From Kitagawia praeruptora (taxonomy: Eukaryota; Streptophyta; Magnoliopsida; Apiales; Apiaceae): a stretch of DNA of 64,000 nucleotides. Position 1 is the first letter of the stretch, and each line of letters starts with the position of its first letter. Under the pieces are notes generated by a model that saw only the letters and a program-made list of their open reading frames with translations, was not told where the DNA came from and searched no databases. The stretch is taken from assembly GCA_037693485.1 (NCBI GenBank), contig CM075346.1, forward strand, positions 46,670,001 through 46,734,000, read 5' to 3'. Below, in pieces: positions 20,716-30,909 of this stretch. A program made the position numbers and the translations under genes.

Positions 20716-22822
20716 ATTTTTTATTAAAAATGATGTATCATCAAAGAGTAATTATTAAGAATAAAATAGATATAGGATGATTTATGTATACTTATATAGA
20801 AAATAGAAAAAGATTGAGAAAAAAAAAGAAAAAAAAGAAAGAGACATCAGTTACGGAAAATTAGAAAACCCTAGCAAGAGAATTCAATTGGGCAAATAAA
20901 GAAAAAGAAACACCGAGAGAGGAAAAAGATAGAGAAAGAGAGAGAGAGAAGAGAGAAGAGAAGATAAACATGAGAAGAGGAAGATTCATAACAAATTGAA
21001 AAAGAAGGGGTAACTTGCTTTAATTCTCTTGATATTCGTGTTAATTCATGTGTATTATATTTGATTGATTTTGATTAGTTGTTTTCTTGAGTTTTGTATA
21101 TGTGGTGATGTTTTGTATATATCCATGAGTTATTTGTTATATGATCATTGTCTTGGTATCATTCCTCCGATTTTGTATGTATAGTATATCTGGATTATGA
21201 ATTTTTGTAAAAATTGTATCTGATTCGCTATTCATCGGAATTTCGTGAAATTAGACTTTCTTAAAAGGTATTTGAATTATCTACAACTTTCATTCTCTGT
21301 GTTTTGTGAAATTCTGCTTGTAAGCATGTCAAAATCTGCTGTTTGTGTAATCTGGTGGGTTAAATTCAGTTCTGATGTCTGAACTTCGAAAATTCATAGT
21401 AAATCGGAAATTTGTTCAAAAACTATGAGCAATACCATTCTGGAATGCTCGTTTCAATATCTGCATTTTCCGTTTACATTCCATTAACAAATTCTATGAA
21501 CTTGATGTGTTAAATATCGAATTACTACTGTGATCAGTGCCTATTTCTGTTCTACCTGTCTGCATTTTCTTTATTTCTGAATTCGTTACTTATCCGTTTT
21601 TGACGAGCCTTACCATTCTGGAAAGGTCTCAGAATTGTCTACATTTTTTGTGCTTTGTGCGTTTTTAGATAAAATGATTTTCGTAGAGTAATTTGCCAAT
21701 TTCCAGAACTGGTCAGGGCTGATTTTGTTAACAATTGTCTATTTTGTAAGATATTTTGGTGTGTGATTTTTGGAATTTTCTTTGAGTAAGCTATAGGTAA
21801 TTGCCACATGAGTTCTATTAAGGTGTGTGCTTATTTGCTTTATTTGGTTGTTAATAGATAATGAATTAATATTTAGGATTTGTTGTGACTTTATTTTCAG
21901 GGTGCAACATCGATATCGAGGTAAGTAACTTTTCGTTGCTCATTAGTATTGTTAAATCTATTTTTATTCGATTAAATATTGTTTTATTCGAAATATGTGA
22001 TCGATTTGAATTCTGAAAATTGTGTCATCAAAAAATAGAATTTAGAAAAGATTTCAATAAGAATCCCCAGTTTTAGTTGCGTATCGAATCATAGAATCCG
22101 GTCACTGGATAGTGTGACATATAGAACTAGTTTACGCACGTTCCGGAACACATAGATACCTTGTTGAGTTTGACTTAACGAGGGACGTAAACTAGCCCCC
22201 ATCGAACTATAGAAGCCGTGTCACTGGCATAGTGTGACCGTGACTTAGAACTGTGGGAATAAAATGTGATTTTACTGTTAAGATTTTTCGATCGATTTAT
22301 AGCTTTAGAACTTTTGTTTTTTTAAAGTATTATTTGGAGCCATCGGGCGATAGTTACTTGCTGGGCTTTGCAGCTCATTGTTCTAATATATTTCAGGTTA
22401 CTAAGCTTTGGATCGAATATGGATGTGAACTTGTGGATTTTGTGCTACCTGGTTTATATGCAATTATAGGAAAAGATTTATCGCATTATAGAATAATTTC
22501 AGTTTTTAATTGGACATTGATTATTGAATTTGTGTAGTTGCGTTTCTAATTTGATTGTTTCAGATTATGGTGTTGACTTTGGCTTTGACTTTCGTTGAAT
22601 TTGGATCTATTGAATAAAGAATTGTATTTTATTTTAGTTGAGAATTTAGAAATAATTGTTCGAAAATTCGGGTTTTTACCAAAAAATTGGAAGTTCGATT
22701 CCCGCCAATAACTTATTTATTTATATTTAATACTAAAAATTTTTATATACAAAGATCTAAATTTTGAATACTTCCAACAACATATTAAAAGTAATATTTA
22801 TAATGTCATACTCATTTTTTTT
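20716..22822. other. Non-coding tract with a leader-like GA-rich segment and a duplicated palindrome
   Basis: No recognisable coding gene. At 20850-21010 a GA-rich, leader-like stretch includes AAACCCTAG (telo-box-like) and is followed by GGTAACTTG (possible donor). A short block at about 21900-21920 is bounded by TTTTCAG and GTAAGT. This could be the 5' part of an untranslated or decayed transcript, or an LTR/leader fragment. The segment 22083-22240 holds two diverged copies of a palindromic unit. The frame at 22253-22537 lacks coding character. Confidence 0.4.
22083..22240 (+). repeat. Two diverged copies of a GTCACTGG...GTGTGAC palindromic unit
   Basis: TCGAATCATAGAATCC followed by GTCACTGGATAGTGTGAC is repeated ~110 bp later as TCGAACTATAGAAGCC followed by GTCACTGGCATAGTGTGAC. 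Each core is a short inverted repeat (GTCAC/GTGAC). The origin is unknown, possibly an LTR remnant. Confidence 0.5.
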
Positions 22823-22980
22823 TGTTGATTTTATTAGACAATTAAAACACAAAACAAACGATACATTTGTATAATCGAAATGCAAAGATAACAATCCAAG
22901 TATAAAATGCTATATAATAAAATGATACAAAGTGGTACCTAAATTGAAATTGAAATGATTTAGGCAAGAGGAAAATTGAT
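22823..22980 (+). repeat. Dispersed repeat, copy 2 (partner at 4061-4215)
   Basis: It starts GTTGATTTTATTAGACAATT and follows the same block order as the copy at 4061. It is non-coding. Confidence 0.65.
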
Positions 22981-23561
22981 GCAACACTTCGTTCATATGA
23001 ATTGGTTAGGTATGATGAAGAATGGGGGAAAAACGTCTTAGATTTGTTGTAATGAGTAAAATGATAAAATAGTTATTTTTTTGAGTTTTTCCTGGATTAT
23101 AATAAGGATTTGATACTTTAGATATTTTTATTTATTGCAAACTTTTTATTAGTTAATTTTAAAAAAAAAATTAGTACTCCTCCCATCCCATCTTTTTTGT
23201 CCACAATCAAAATCCACATTTTATTCAATCATGTTAAATAAATTGATAATTATCAAATAATCATATTAATTTTCATAAAAATTGATATAATTAATATTTA
23301 ATTTACCATATTAAGTAAATATGGACAAAAGTTTTATAATTAAATAATATGGATAATAGTTTTGAAACAAATAAAATAGGAAATAGTGGACAAAATAGTC
23401 ATCATGTTTATTTTAGTTGATGTAAATAGTAAAAATCAATTGACAATGAGTTTAGAGTTGATTTTAACCTTCTCATTAAAAGGCAAAATCAAAATAAAAT
23501 AAAGAAACATGTTAAAATTTTGTAGTAGAGTTTGGTTAGTGCTAAAATAATTTACAATTTT
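22981..23561. other. AT-rich DNA with a possible Stowaway fragment
   Basis: At about 23176 the sequence CTCCTCCCATCCCATC followed by TTTTGTCCAC resembles a Stowaway end. An inverse GTGGACAAAATAG appears near 23390, but the right terminus is not complete. No gene is seen. Confidence 0.35.
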
Positions 23562-24480
23562 TGTTGGTCCCGGAGTATTGCAGAAGGGGGGTTGAATGCA
23601 ATACTGATAAAATTCAATCTTTAAAACAACAACAATGATAAAGATTATAAGTTATCAGTAGATGTATGCAAGCAATAAGTTGTTGATGTGTATTTTTAGA
23701 GTATCGTTCACAGGGAAGGACTGATATAAATATACCAATTCAAGTCTTTTATCTCTTATAGTTCAAAAGTGTGGAAAATAGTTTGTGGATGTGTTTGATT
23801 ATCAACTAAGTTAATCTAATAAACAAATAAAAACTATATAATATGTATGAGAGAAAATAATCCAAGAATTAGGATTCTTCAATTGGCTATCATGAATGTC
23901 TAATTTGTGTCTCTTATTTCGTTAAAAACAATCCTTCTAATGTTCATAAAATCCTCTCCCAAGGTAAATTATAGTGCCTACAATCATCCCTCAATCGCCA
24001 CTCCCATGGTCAATAAAGGTATAACTATAGACTATTACGAACCAAGGATTATCAGTTTCACAATTCGCATATCAATCTCCTGATCTAATACTTAAATTAT
24101 GTCTATTATATCATGTACTAGAATTACAACTCCTCTCCCGATTTGATATAATTCCTACAGATGCAACTTAAAATTCGCGACTCTTCTAATTGTATAAAGC
24201 GTTCAATGACAGATTAACAATACCAAGAAAACCACAATACAATCAAACAAACTCAATAAGCCAATGAATACTACCCAACTCTTGGATAATGGAATTAGCT
24301 ACTCATGATTGAATAAAACACATATATATTAATACCACAAACCATGAGTTTAAGAATTGAAGTACGAAGAATACAACTTTAAAAGTTCCTTGGATGTCCG
24401 GACGAATCCCTTCGCTCCTTCTTCCAATCTCCCTCACAAGATATTTCTCTCCCTTTTCTCTCCAAAATATGGCTATCTCT
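23562..24480 (-). mobile_element. Degenerate LTR-retrotransposon remnants
   Basis: At 23562 TGTTGGTCCCGGAGTATTGC followed by a G6 run looks like a copia LTR terminus (compare TGTTGAG plus poly-G in the LTRs at 15320 and 19440). From about 23690 the complement of TAGAGTATCGTTCACAGGGA resembles the end of an Athila/Tat-type gypsy LTR (compare CTGTGGGAACGA near 59670). No internal coding region survives. Confidence 0.4.
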
Positions 24481-24584
24481 AAATCTATTCTATTCTACAA
24501 TATGTAATGATATGCTGGTGTCTACAATATATGTATAAACATAATATAATAGAGTTTTTAATGCTTTTCAAGAAAATACAAGTA

Positions 24585-25154
24585 ACCAAACCAAACCAAA
24601 CATACCCAGTATATCCCGCACAGAGCAGGGTCTGGGAGGGTGAGATGTACGCAGACCATGCCCCTACTTTTAATGGTAGGGAGGCTATTTCCGTGAAGAC
24701 CCCCGGCTAAGTGCACAAAGGTAATAGTGAGTGCTATTTACAAGGGTTGTCTAAGGTTTGAAAGGTCATACCTGAGCCCATGGCTTTGGACACATGGGAC
24801 TTACCTACCAGGGGATTGGCTACTCCGCTCTACGAGACACTCAAATCTTTGATGACACCGAGCCGAGCTTCCTGCAAAAAAAACTAAGATAAAACTAGCC
24901 GAGACAACCCAACCCTGAGGCTCTCAACAACAGAGCCGCTCCCTAATAGAGAATCCACCACTCTGATCTGACGCCTCCAACAACACCTATCAGCGGTCAT
25001 GGTCACGTTTAAATTTAAGGCCTTCAAATCCAACCTTAGCTGCTCTTCCCACGACCTCCTCGGTCTGCCTCTCCTCCTCACTCCAACAACCGAAAGACTC
25101 TCGACCCTCCTCACCGGGGCTTCAGCCAGCCTCCTACGAACGTGTCCGAACTAT
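24585..25154 (-). mobile_element. RTE-type LINE, 3' piece (ORF end and 3' UTR)
   Basis: On the minus strand, frame 25114-24884 encodes the C-terminal tail typical of plant RTE LINEs (GVRRRGRPRRSWEEQLRLDL, then a WRRQIRVVD-like end). A 3' UTR follows, with the SINE-shared tail at 24715-24600 (GCCGGGGGTCTTC, GGGGCATGGTCTGCGTAC) and a (TTTGG)n-like end. The 5' side stops at 25154 against CACTA element C2. The preceding LINE sequence resumes at 30348. Confidence 0.85.
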
Positions 25155-25500
25155 CACTACACCATAAATAGCCTACGGTAACATAAAAAAATGTTACATC
25201 AGGTACATTATATGTTACCTTAGGCCCATAAAGTAGCTAAGGTAACATTTTCCTGATGATAGCTCTCAGCATGTTGCCTTAGGTGTCTAAGGTAACATAT
25301 TTGATTCCTAAGGTAACATGCAGTTTTATGTTACCTTAGCTTGCTATAGCAACAAAAATGTGATCTACGGCAACTTAATATATATGTTACCTTAGAGGCC
25401 TAGATTTTTTTTAAAAAAGTGGGCCCCACAATGGGCCCCACTGATTAAGCCATTTTTGTTGGCTAAGGTAACATTTCTATTAGCTAATGTAACATCTTTT
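25155..25500. repeat. Left subterminal repeat array of C2
   Basis: Multiple direct and inverted copies of CTAAGGTAACAT / ATGTTACCTTAG follow the terminal CACTA. Such arrays are expected transposase-binding sites in CACTA elements. The matching right array is 30160-30347. Confidence 0.8.
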
Positions 25501-25707
25501 CCAAAAAAAATTGAAAAAAACTGCACATATATATTATGCATCCCAAATTAAACCAAATCCAACACATTAATATATAATCCAAGACAAGTACATCCACCAG
25601 CTATTTCATAATCCACACCAGCCACTACATAATCCACCAACTACAACATAATCCACCAACTATATTACTACTAAATTTTTACCAGTACTTTTACTAAAAT
25701 TGTTACT

Positions 25708-25871
25708 CAATGGAGTTAATTGTTTGACTAGCTAGAATGGCCTCTTGGATTAGCGGAACTCCAGCATTTTCGATTGCATCCAGAAGCTCTATGGCTTCTG
25801 CTATTGTAACACCGTCATTAATAACTTTGAGATTTCTGGATTCCGAAAGAACAACATTTCGTCCTGCACAA
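25708..25871 (-). pseudogene. CPN60A: Captured chaperonin-60 (Cpn60 alpha-like) exon
   Basis: After a CATTCAG acceptor at 25872, the minus strand encodes AGRNVVLSES then KVINDGVTIAEAIEL and NAGVPLIQEA. This matches the conserved equatorial-domain segment of chloroplast chaperonin-60 (GRNVVL, NDGVTIA, AIEL, ENAG). The usual DEFGSP-like linker is altered and the frame ends within ~20 codons. It is a single exon fragment inside C2 and cannot fold as a chaperonin. The alpha-subunit assignment is by recalled family pattern. Confidence 0.75.
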
Positions 25872-26265
25872 CTGAATGTGGAAAAAATTACTTTAGTTTA
25901 CTAACAGGAAATATTAAACAACATGATTAATAAAAACTCAATGCATAATGATGCATTTGTGATGGTGTTATACAATCTGGTCATCTTGGTGTACAGAATT
26001 TAAATGCATAACATGTAGTGCTTTTTTTTCTTCTCTAAGGTGCTAAACTCTACCTTAAATAAAACTTACAACACTAAAAAAAGTACAGTCAGAGGGCTTT
26101 GGTATATGATACCAAGCTATAAAAATATCAGAATTAGAAAAGCCTAAACATCCATACATACTGCAAATAACAGAAGAATTGATACTACATTATTAAATAA
26201 AAAAGGACTTCAATTAGGCATTTAACTAGCAATAGCTATAAGCAAAAAACTTGTTTACCTGTTTG

Positions 26266-26610
26266 CAGTGAGCTTCAGTGCTTGCTGCTGAATGTCAAGC
26301 TGTTGGACCTTGAGACCAGTTGCAGTTAGGATTGGTTTCTTCTTCTGTTTGTTTTGGCAGGGGAGTAGACTCAACATATCTCTTCTCCTGAATAAAATGT
26401 GAGTGAGATATACTTGCAGATATTTTATACACCTCCAATGAGAAAAATTAAAAATGTAAGTATGTAACTATGTTTACCTTCTGAATAAATGTAAGTATGC
26501 AGCAGTCCTTTCACCAAGTAAGGAATATAATTTTGCATCTACAAGTTGCTGGAAGAAGCATCAAAGCGTTTGGATGAGTATCGTGCAATTTCCTTTTTTT
26601 GTGAACGAAT
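26266..26610 (-). pseudogene. Captured exon pair of an unrecognised gene
   Basis: The minus strand reads SQKKEIARYSSKRFDASSSN, an in-frame stop, then VDAKLYSLLGERTAAYLHLF. A GTAAAC donor (26477-26482 region) and a TTATTCAG acceptor near 26390 join it in phase to RRRDMLSLLPCQNKQKKKP and VQQLDIQQQALKLT. The codon character and phase-matched junction indicate real former exons. I do not recognise the gene. Confidence 0.6.
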
Positions 26611-26889
26611 ATGTGGCTGAAAATTTCAGAAAATAGTTCCATCAAATTACAGGCAAGAATCACCTACCATCTGTTCGATACCGTTTCTCTATTATAGTAT
26701 TCTTAATTGTTGTCTTCGAATATATCATCTACAGTCTTCTCTGTATCTGCTAGAGTTACCTCGATTCCTGTTGCATGGAAATGTTTTATTATCTAACTGA
26801 ATAAGCAAGATCATAAGACAATGAACACAATTCATTATTACTTTATCTTCTGCTTCACCTTGGTGTTCCTGTTTTCTCTAAAGCAAGCA

Positions 26890-27924
26890 AAAACCACTAC
26901 TTTCATCAGAATCCCCTGGAGGTGAAGCAGCCAATGCAAAACTACCTTTTGCTTCACTACAATAACAGCAGATTATTTTATGATTCAACGTATAATTACT
27001 ATCACACACAGGCAAGGGCTACTTGCTACAACAGATAATTCTCATTATAATAGTAGCAAGTCGTCACAACATCCATCTTAGTTTATAAGGCCAAATTTAA
27101 GAGAACAATTTTGATAAATTGCCAAATCAAGCACAGAACAATCTATTTTCAGTTTTTCACCAAATAACCTTGCAACCGATTAAGAGTATGACAACCAAAA
27201 ATTACTGGTAACTTGTTAATTAGACATCTTCTAAAATTATATATGAACCCACTATCTACTCATGTTAAGAGGATTTAATATGACTGGTATTTATGTATTT
27301 ATCATGTTCTGCCTTATAAAATAGGGAAACGAGGATAACTGGTTATCATATACTCTTCAAAGTGTCATAACTGAAGTAATACCTGATCACAAACTGATCA
27401 GGATGGTTGATCTATCAAGGAAGTAGACTGAACACTAAGCGAAGCGGTATTTCCAGGTCTAAAGTCTAGAGGATCACCACCCTGCAGATAAGATGACATT
27501 ACTCATAGCAATCTTTTACTTCTGGAAAGATTTTACTGGTAACTAATATCTGATGCTTACTTGCTCAAGAAACTCCAACTGTCTTCTTGCTTGCTCGTAA
27601 CAAACATAATGCTGGCTGTTAAGAGTAACAATAACTATTTTATAACACCATGTGAAGTCAGAGCTTCCACATATTATAGCTATATAGCATATTTCATTTC
27701 ATAACAAAAGTAAAGGGCCATAATACCTTAGTTCTACTTTTGTCTCCTCAATGACTGTTTGATGTGGAGAAAGGTCATTACTAACACCACCTTTGTGGTT
27801 GACAACTCCTCCCATAGAATCAATAGATGCATTGACTGAAACAGGAAGTTCTGGACTACATTCATGCATTCCTCACAACTCTTAAAAGTATTTTGGTCCC
27901 ATCGTTTCAACCTTAATATGGTTC
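26890..27924 (-). pseudogene. EAF1: Captured N-terminal exons of EAF1 (NuA4 subunit)
   Basis: Four minus-strand exons have GT/AG borders: 27924-27727 (ATG at 27869; MHECSPELP, then NASIDSMGGVVN), 27615-27561 (YEQARRQLEFLEQ), 27481-27383 (GGDPLDFRPGNTASLSVQST) and 26956 to about 26890 (SEAKGSFALAASPPGDSDES). This matches the N-terminus of plant chromatin modification-related protein EAF1 (SMGGVV, RRRELEFLE, GGNPLDFK, SVQSTSLTDQ, SEAKGSFALTASP), the HSA-domain scaffold of the NuA4 acetyltransferase. The HSA and SANT domains are absent. An extra base in the third exon shifts the frame into TGA. It is a captured, decayed fragment. Confidence 0.85.
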
Positions 27925-28619
27925 CTAAAACAAAATATTGGCAATTGTTGGATAAATTTAAAATAAAGTACAACATAAATATAGTGCAAAAGAGAGAGAC
28001 AGCTGAAATAATATTCAAAATTTTCACTGTTTCTTAAATGTTTCTTAAACCAGCAGCAGTAATGCATACCACGTAAAATACCCCAAACACCAAAAAACTA
28101 GAAATACTTTTTTTACTCACTAAAATTGTATTTAATCTTCAAGTAAAATGAAATCCCTAATATCTCTTCACTTATATGTCAAGCACTGAGAGCACTGCCA
28201 TAGCCATCACTTTTCTATACTGGTTAAAATTAGAACTGCAACTTGTCATTTCAAAAACGTATATCTAATACTGGAACAAACTATGCTATATGTTAATTTT
28301 CGAATTTCGAACTATTCACTATTCATAATTACCCTATCAATGCCAGATCTAAATATAGAAGATTACAATTATCAACTATGTAATCAACAGAAGCAACAGA
28401 AAATAGGACATTGTAACTTTCTAAATTAAGTTACTAGAAATTAAGTTACAACTTAGAATCAGAAATTAAGTTACTAGAACTACAACTTAAAAAATCAAGT
28501 AAAATTTGTTGTACTGGTGTCTGCATATCTTTCTCACATGTCATGTGCACTTTTACCTATTTTGCTAGGAATACAATATCTGCTTTACAACTGGTAAAGT
28601 CAAGGTTAAAGAGACATAC

Positions 28620-28770
28620 TTGTGATGTGCCAAGCATCAAATTTGGAGGTATCTACACCTCTATGAATTCTCGATCAGTAACTCCACTCTCTGTCCCTCC
28701 CAATTGCAAACGCAAAACCCGAAACTTTGTTCCACCAAGGTCCAGTGCATAATAGACACATACCTCAGCA
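28620..28770 (-). pseudogene. HXK: Captured hexokinase exon
   Basis: A minus-strand exon with a TTTTTAG acceptor at 28771 and a GTATGT donor below 28620 encodes YYALDLGGTKFRVLRLQLGG, then DREFIEV, a TAG stop and IPPNLMLGTSQ. This is the phosphate-1/ATP-binding segment of plant hexokinase (ALDLGGTNFRVLRVQLGG, EEVSIPP). The stop and the N-to-K change in GGTN rule out activity. It is the first recognisable coding exon after the leader of the C2 transcript unit. Confidence 0.87.
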
Positions 28771-29039
28771 CTAAAAATTGAAAAACAGAAAAGTCCTCAT
28801 CTAATATAATTCATCGGATAAATAACAATAGAAGTGCACAAACTTCACTTAAAATGGAACCGTATCATCAAATGGTATAGACTAACAAAACAACTAAGGA
28901 CTTCAAAAAAAAAAGATACCTTCAATTTCAAATGGTATAAACTACTGAGATGACGAGAGAGTTAATAGCCCTAAAATTAACTAGAAGATTAATCAACTAA
29001 AAATAAACACATAAAATAAAATCTCGCAAGAGATAAAAT

Positions 29040-29460
29040 TAAAGGTTTGAAATACCTTTAATTCGTAGTAGAAGATCCCCGATTAAAGCTCTTAAGCCCT
29101 AAAATGTAAAGCCCAAATTGAAGAAGTCCTGAAACCAAAGAGAGAGATCGATTAACTAACATTTAAGCGAATAAATTGAATCAATTAAACTTCATATTAA
29201 AAACCCCAAATTTGAAGAAGCCCTGATTTCATATATGTATATATTCTGGGGGAGAGAGTTTAACTGAGAGAACTCAATTGAAAGTGGGGGGAGAGAGTTT
29301 TAGTAGAGATAGAATGAGAGAGAGAGAGGATGGGGGGGAGAGTTTTAGCAGAGAGGGGGGGAGAGTTCTAGCAGAGACAGAACGAGAGAGAGAGAGGATG
29401 AGGGAGAGAGTTTTAGCAGAGGGGGAGGGGAAGAGTTTTGAGAGAGGATTGGGTTAGAGT
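29040..29460 (-). promoter_or_regulatory. CT-rich leader / probable start region of the C2 chimeric transcript
   Basis: On the minus strand a long CTCTCTC-rich tract (29460-29270) leads to a possible untranslated exon ending near 29058 with a GTATTT donor. CT-rich leaders are common in plant 5' UTRs. All captured exons in C2 lie downstream in the same orientation. No clear TATA box was identified. Confidence 0.45.
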
Positions 29461-30160
29461 GATTAGATATTTTGTTAAAAAAGTGAAAAATTTTAGGCGA
29501 TACAATTTGCCGCTCTCAAATTTTCACGGTATATGTGCCATTTTACAGTATTACTGTATCAATTTGCCGCTCTCAAATAATTATATTTTTCAAAGAATTT
29601 TTGTATTTTTTAAAAAAGTTACATTTTAAATTTAATAAATTAAAGGGAACCTGAAATAATAATAAATAAATAACTTAAATTTTATAAATAGTAACTCATT
29701 AATTTAATAAACTCTTAATTTTCATTAAAACGAATTTATTTCTTGGTAAATATAATTTTTAACACGTTTTTTAATTTTTTAAAAATATATTTTTGTGCCT
29801 TATTGGTAAATTTTGTTGTTTATAATAAATAAATTCATATTTTAAATATAATTTTTTTAATTTGTTATTCTTATAAAGGTGTTAATAATTTTTTTGAAAT
29901 GCCTATACCCTGTTTTACTTAGAATAGTATAGTATAGATTATTCCAAATTATTTATGAATTTTTATTTTAAAAAAAAATTGTACATTTAAAATTTAATAA
30001 TAAATAGAAATTGAAACAATTAATAAATAAACACTCTTAATATTTAAAAATAATAACTCATTTATATGGAAAATAAAAATGAATTAATTTAAAGGTAAAT
30101 ATGATTTTTAAATAATTAAATAATTTTTTGGTTAAAAAATTCAAAATTGAGTTTATTAAT
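29460..30160. other. AT-rich interior of C2
   Basis: Between the leader tract and the right subterminal array the sequence is A/T-rich and low complexity. I see no gene. Confidence 0.5.
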
Positions 30161-30347
30161 GATCTAAGGTAACATATCATGTATGTTGCTAACATCCAAC
30201 ACTTTAAAGCTAAGGTAGCATCATGTTTGTGGCTAAGGTAACACAAAAAACAAAATGTCATATTAGGTCCAAAGTAACATGCTAAGGTAACATATTCTAG
30301 CAACATCCATGAAAAAGATGTAACGATAGCCCATCTATGGCGTAGTG
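30160..30347. repeat. Right subterminal repeat array of C2
   Basis: Copies of CTAAGGTAACAT and related GTTGCTAACAT motifs precede the terminal GGCGTAGTG. It mirrors the left array. Confidence 0.78.
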
Positions 30348-30909
30348 TATCTCAACCTCCCTTCCCTAACTTTCGCAGAAAAAGGCGCCGCTCCTAAAAG
30401 CCACATTTGGGATTCTATCCATCATCGTGCGCCCACAAGACCACCGCAACATCCTCATTTCAGCCGCTTCCAACTTGCTCTCGAGGGCCTTCTTCGCCGC
30501 CCAACACTCCGAACCATACAACATCGCAGGACGGATTGCCGCTCTATAGAATTTCCCTTTCAACTTTAAAGGGACTTTCTTGTCGCACATCACCCCTGAC
30601 GCTGCCCTCCACCTTAGCCACCTAGCCTTGATACGATGTGTGACATCGTCTTCAATCTCGCCTTCCTTCTGGATGATCGAACCCAAAATACTTGAACTTA
30701 TCCATATGAGGGATGATCTGATCTTCAATCCTAACCTCCACCCCTTCCTCGATGGCCTCACCACTGAAGTTACACCAGAGATACTCGGTTTTTGATTGAC
30801 TCATACGTAAGCCTTGGGACTCCAAAGTAGATCTCCATAACTCCAACTTCTCGTTCACCTCTCCCCTGGACTCCGCCACTAACACAATATCATCAGCGAA
30901 TAACATGCA
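30348..30909 (-). mobile_element. RTE-type LINE, middle piece (end of RT)
   Basis: The minus strand starts CMLFADDIVLVAES, containing the FADD catalytic box of LINE RT, and continues through a thumb-like region with GSIIQKEGEIEDDVTHRIKA and AAIRPAMLYGSECWA, conserved in plant RTE and related LINEs. At 30909 it meets LTR G1 and at 30348 it meets C2. One frame change near 30680 splits it into two overlapping frames. It joins the pieces at 45069 and 25154. Confidence 0.88.

Larger units (their letters stand above)
25155..30347 (-). mobile_element. CACTA element C2, non-autonomous, carrying captured gene pieces
   Basis: The termini are CACTACACCATAAATAGCC (left) and, complemented, CACTACGCCATAGATGGGC (right), flanked by a 3-bp duplication TAT (25152-25154 and 30348-30350). 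Both subterminal regions are rich in CTAAGGTAACAT-type repeats, as in CACTA/EnSpm elements. It interrupts the RTE LINE. I find no TNP2-type transposase. The interior is a minus-strand series of host-gene exons behind a GA/CT-rich leader at about 29040-29450. Confidence 0.92.

Noticed and set aside
22253..22537. 94-codon plus-strand frame
   Set aside because: Phe/Ile/Leu-rich composition typical of AT-rich DNA; no domain, splice context or homology recognised.
30345..30795. Plus-strand Pro/Ser-rich frames
   Set aside because: They are antisense to the LINE RT coding sequence.
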